Below are positions 60,620 through 64,000 of a stretch of 64,000 bases of DNA, in pieces; the stretch's first letter is position 1; each line of letters opens with the position of its first letter. A program made the translations under genes and the position numbers. This DNA is from JAUHXS01 sp965213575 (GTDB lineage: Bacteria; Bacteroidota; Bacteroidia; Chitinophagales; JAUHXS01): the NCBI GenBank assembly GCA_965213575.1, contig CBDBZN010000016.1, forward strand, positions 62,001 to 126,000, written 5' to 3'. A model generated the notes under the pieces. The model worked only from the letters and a program-made list of their open reading frames with translations. It was not told the DNA's origin and searched no databases.

Positions 60620-60996
60620 AATGTTTCAAATTGTCTACTCAAGATAAGTAGCGATCTTCTTAATAGCAATTACTTTTTATTGTATTTTTTAAACAATTAT
60701 ACATGATTATAGTTAATAACTATTTGATAATTAGTGATTATAAAAAATTATTTTTAAGAATTTGGCTTGTAAAAATAAACTTGTATAGTTTAAAATAAGT
60801 TATGGGCTTAACTTATACTATTGAGATATATTTATACTAAATAATCATTCTCAACCCGTACGTGGCTTGTTAACATTTGTTAAAAAATTTTAGAAACATA
60901 ATATAAATCTTATATTAGCTGATCAATTTTATATACTATAAGCAAACTTACAGTCAACTTAATAAATGGCTGTATGAATTGTCGAAACAACACATT
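60620..60996. other. 377-nt divergent intergenic region, no gene seen
   Basis: AT-rich spacer between the divergent FG-GAP and M16 peptidase genes. It contains a small palindrome (ATAAGTTA-TGGGCT-TAACTTAT, 60795-60816) and TTAACATTTGTTAA. Either could be a regulator site, but no exact Bacteroidota promoter match is present. Confidence 0.45.
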
Positions 60997-63892
60997 ATGA
61001 AAAAAATAGCATTTTTAATAGGATTAGGAGCATTACTAAGTTGCAATGAAAATATGGAGAAAGAAGATGATAAAAAATTACCTGAAGGAGTGAAGCTTGT
61101 AGAAACAGTTGAGCAAAAAGAAGGTGAATTAGTCATACCCTATAAAAAATATGAATTGGAAAATGGATTAATAGTAATAATCCATGAAGATCATTCTGAT
61201 CCAATCGTGCATGTAGATGTGACTTATCATGTAGGTTCTGCCCGTGAAGAAGTAGGTAAATCGGGCTTTGCTCACTTTTTTGAGCATATGATGTTTCAAG
61301 GCTCCGATAATGTTGCAGATGAGCAGCATTTTAAAATTGTTTCAGAAGCAGGAGGTGACTTAAATGGTACTACTAATATGGATAGAACAAATTATTTTGA
61401 AACTGTCCCCAGTAATTATTTAGAAAGAGCCCTTTGGCTAGAAGCTGATAGAATGGGTTTTTTGTTAGATGCGGTAACAAAGGAAAAATTTGAAATACAA
61501 AGAGCAACTGTTAAAAACGAAAGAGGCCAGCGATATGATAACAGCCCCTATGGCTTGGTGAGAGAAAAAATTGGAGAACACCTTTATCCATACGGACATC
61601 CTTATTCTTGGTCTACTATAGGATATGTTGAAGATTTAGATAGGGTTAGTGTAGAAGACCTTAAAAAATTCTTTCTAAGATGGTATGGCCCGAATAATGC
61701 TGTATTAACCGTTGGAGGCGATGTGGATCCTAAAGAAGTTATACAGTTGGCAAATAAATATTTCGGCTCGATCCCGAAAGGCCCTGAAGTAAAAAATCAA
61801 CCTAAAATGCCTGCCGTATTAGAAGAGGATAGATATATCTCATATGAAGACCAATATATCCAATTTCCGATGTTTAAAATGGTTATCCCAACCGTGTATG
61901 CTTACAGTGAAGATGAAGCACCGTTAGATGTGTTAGCAGATATATTAGGAGGTGGAAAGAATTCTCTATTTTATAAAAATTTAGTAAAAAATCAAAAAGC
62001 TATTCAGGCCAATGCAGGGCATCCGGCGAGTGAGTTGAGTGCAGAGTTTCATTTCACAGCCATACCATATCCGGGTGTTCCACTTGCTGAAGTAGAAGCT
62101 ATCATTCGGGAAACGCTAAAGGAATTTAAAGAAAGGGGTGTAACTGAAGATGACTTGCAACGGACAAAAGGAATGATGGAAGCCAGGATGATTAATAATT
62201 TGGCAACCGTTTCCGGGAAAGTGTCACAATTGGCTAGTTATACTACTTTTTTAAATAATCCTAATTACAGTCAAACCGATATCGAACGATATAAAAACGT
62301 GACTAAGGAAGAGGTAATGAGGGTATTTAATAAGTATATAAAAGATAAACCGGCTTTAATTTTAAGTGTTTATCCCAAAGGCCAATCTAACTTGATCGCT
62401 AGAACTGACAATTTTAAAAGGCCCGGAGGAGAATCGTATCAAATTCCTCCTAGTGAATATGAAGGATTGGTTTATAACAAAGCAAAAGACAGTTTTGATA
62501 GAAAAACAATGCCGGCAGCCGGAAAAAATCCTACTATCAAAGTGCCCGAGTTATGGAAAGAAACTTTAGATAATGGTGTTAAAATTATTGGCACTTTAAA
62601 TGATGAGATCCCAACAGTTACCATGCAAATCAGTATAGAAGGTGGACATAAATTAGAAAATAAATCTAATGCTGGTATTGCGGACCTTACAGCAAGCTTA
62701 ATGAATGAGTCTACTGAAAACTATTCTACAGAAGAGTTGAGTAATAAATTAGAAAAATTAGGCAGTAACATATCTGTTTATAGTTCTGATGATAATATTA
62801 CAATTTCTGTAACAAGCTTAGTAAAAAACCTGGATACTACTTTAGGTATTTTAGAAGAAAAATTATACAAGCCTGCATTTTTAGAGGAAGATTTTAACAG
62901 AAATAAAGCACAACAACTTAAAGCTATTGTGAATCAATCTACTCAACCAACGCAAGTAGCAAAGTATACTTTTAGGAAAGTGTTGTATGGGAATGAAAAT
63001 ATTTTATCTACGCCTGAACTAGGTACTGATCAATCAGTAGAATCCTTAACCTTGGATCAGATTAAAAAGTTTTAATCAAGATTATGTAGTAGCGAATGTT
63101 GCTGACGTAGTAGTTGTAGGCGATATTAGTAAGGAAGAGATCATGCCTAAATTAGATTTTCTAAAGAATTGGAAAACTAGAGAATTTACTATGCCTGAGT
63201 TACCTGAGGCACCGGTAAGAAATAAACGGCAAATATATTTAGTTGACCAACCGGGTGCAGCCCAATCGGAAATTAGGATTGGCTATGTTGCACTGCCTTA
63301 TGATGCTACAGGTAAATACTATAAAGCTACTTTGATGAATTTTCCTTTAGGAGGAGCTTTTAATAGCAGAATTAACTTAAATCTTAGAGAAGATAAAGGC
63401 TATACATATGGAGCAAGGTCCGGTTTCCAAGGAGATGAAAGGCCAGGGCCATTTTTTGCTTCAGCAGGCGTTAAAAAAGATGTGACAGATAGTTCTTTAG
63501 TCGAGTTTATGAAAGAAATTACTGACTATAAAGAAAATGGTATCAGAGAAGATGAAGTAACTTTCTTAAAAAATTCTATCGGCCAAAGCCAGGCATTGTC
63601 TTATGAAGACCCTGCAGCTAAAGCTTCGTTTTTACGAATGATTATCAAATATAATCTCGATGAAGATTTTGTAAAAAAACAAGAAGAGATTTTGAATAAC
63701 ATCACTAAAGAAGAGATTGATGAGTTAGCTAAAGAGCTGCTTAAAACCGATGAGTTTGCAATCTTAATAGTAGGAGATAAAGCAGAGATACTAGATGATC
63801 TTAAGGCTTTAAATTATGGTGAGATCATTGAATTAGATAAGCAAGGAAATGTGATAAAAAACTTACATTCAGAGGTGGTTGAAACTAGATAA
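60997..63892 (+). CDS. M16-family zinc metallopeptidase lipoprotein (one frameshift as read)
   Basis: ATG 60997 gives a lipoprotein signal MKKIAFLIGLGALLSCNE with Cys16, preferred over TTG 60979. The first peptidase domain has the inverted zinc motif HFFEHMMFQG (HxxEH) and the downstream glutamate region ATVKNERGQRYDNSPYG, so it should be active; the second M16 domain (from about 530) keeps the glycine-rich DKGYTYGARSGF substrate block and lacks HxxEH, as usual in fused pairs. One extra T in the run at 63072-63075 ends the frame, but FNQDYVVANVADVVVVGDI continues in the next frame to 63892. Corrected length is about 965 residues. Likely a periplasmic or surface protease; substrate unknown. 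Confidence 0.9.
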
Positions 63893-63930
63893 CTAAATGT
63901 TGAATTTTAAAAGTTTAATGATAGTAAGTG

Positions 63931-64000
63931 AGCGGGTGACTGTTAACATCGAGCAGGAAGTAGAATAATTATATTGAATTAAAGAACGGAGTCACCCGCT
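63931..64000. repeat. Inverted repeat at the right edge of the window
   Basis: AGCGGGTGACT (63931-63941) and AGTCACCCGCT (63990-64000) are perfect inverted copies separated by 48 nt. They are much richer in GC than the surroundings. The element may extend past the window, so it could be a structured RNA, a terminator or a mobile-element end. Confidence 0.55.

Noticed and set aside
60795..60816. Palindrome ATAAGTTA-TGGGCT-TAACTTAT as an operator
   Set aside because: Short, AT-rich and seen once; expected by chance in this composition without other evidence. Mentioned only in the intergenic entry.

Overview
The window is an AT-rich (roughly one third GC by eye) chromosomal segment of a Bacteroidota bacterium. 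The evidence is a type IX secretion (T9SS) core locus in the order porP/sprF-gldK-gldL-gldM-gldN, with a porW/sprE-like gene nearby; five large secreted proteins with T9SS C-terminal sorting domains; a DUF4271-hemD pair; and a textbook Bacteroidota promoter (TTTG-N19-TAACTTTG) ahead of an rRNA unit. A Saprospiria- or Chitinophagia-like lineage is my best guess, but 16S is not in the window and this is inference.

Layout. 1-6.3 kb: the 3' end of an FG-GAP T9SS cargo gene, a convergent 513-aa helical-repeat protein of unknown function, a remnant of an OsmC-family gene, and a second T9SS cargo gene. 6.5-13.9 kb: housekeeping genes (gdhA, psd, hemW, an Omp85-family barrel, DUF4271, hemD) and a small Cys/Lys-rich secreted peptide. 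13.9-28.8 kb: the T9SS locus, then on the other strand porW/sprE-like, PBP1A and uvrC, followed by an M23 peptidase, a bactofilin and an SprT-like protein. 28.8-34.1 kb: the classic DUF177-rpmF-plsX-fabH-efp-accB-accC operon (minus strand). 34.2-38.6 kb: yicC, gmk, apaG, priA. 38.7-42.2 kb: a promoter, tRNA-Ala(TGC), 23S and 5S rRNA and a terminator, with no 16S gene and no tRNA-Ile. 42.3-48.6 kb: three glycosyltransferases and a 1053-aa SBBP-repeat T9SS cargo. 48.9-55.9 kb: pyrF, a TPR protein, the ergothioneine genes egtB-egtD, a small overlapping PspC-domain cluster, and yebC. 56-60.6 kb: a second copy of the convergent module seen at the left end (a 510-aa paralogue facing T9SS cargo genes, one an FG-GAP paralogue). 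61-63.9 kb: an M16 peptidase lipoprotein.

How it fits together. porP/gldK/gldL/gldM/gldN and porW/sprE would form the trans-envelope T9SS that exports the five cargo proteins encoded in the same 64 kb. PBP1A, the M23 peptidase and the bactofilin are envelope-remodelling neighbours. The DUF177-to-accC operon couples ribosome and translation factors to fatty-acid and phospholipid initiation.

A strong caution: at least eight genes (the left-end cargo, gldM, gldN, uvrC, PBP1A, pyrF, the TPR gene, M16) are interrupted by one-base indels although their protein similarity continues in another frame. The interruptions are very dense between about 19.52 and 20.73 kb. This looks like residual sequencing error in an assembly rather than biology, so these genes are annotated over their full inferred span.
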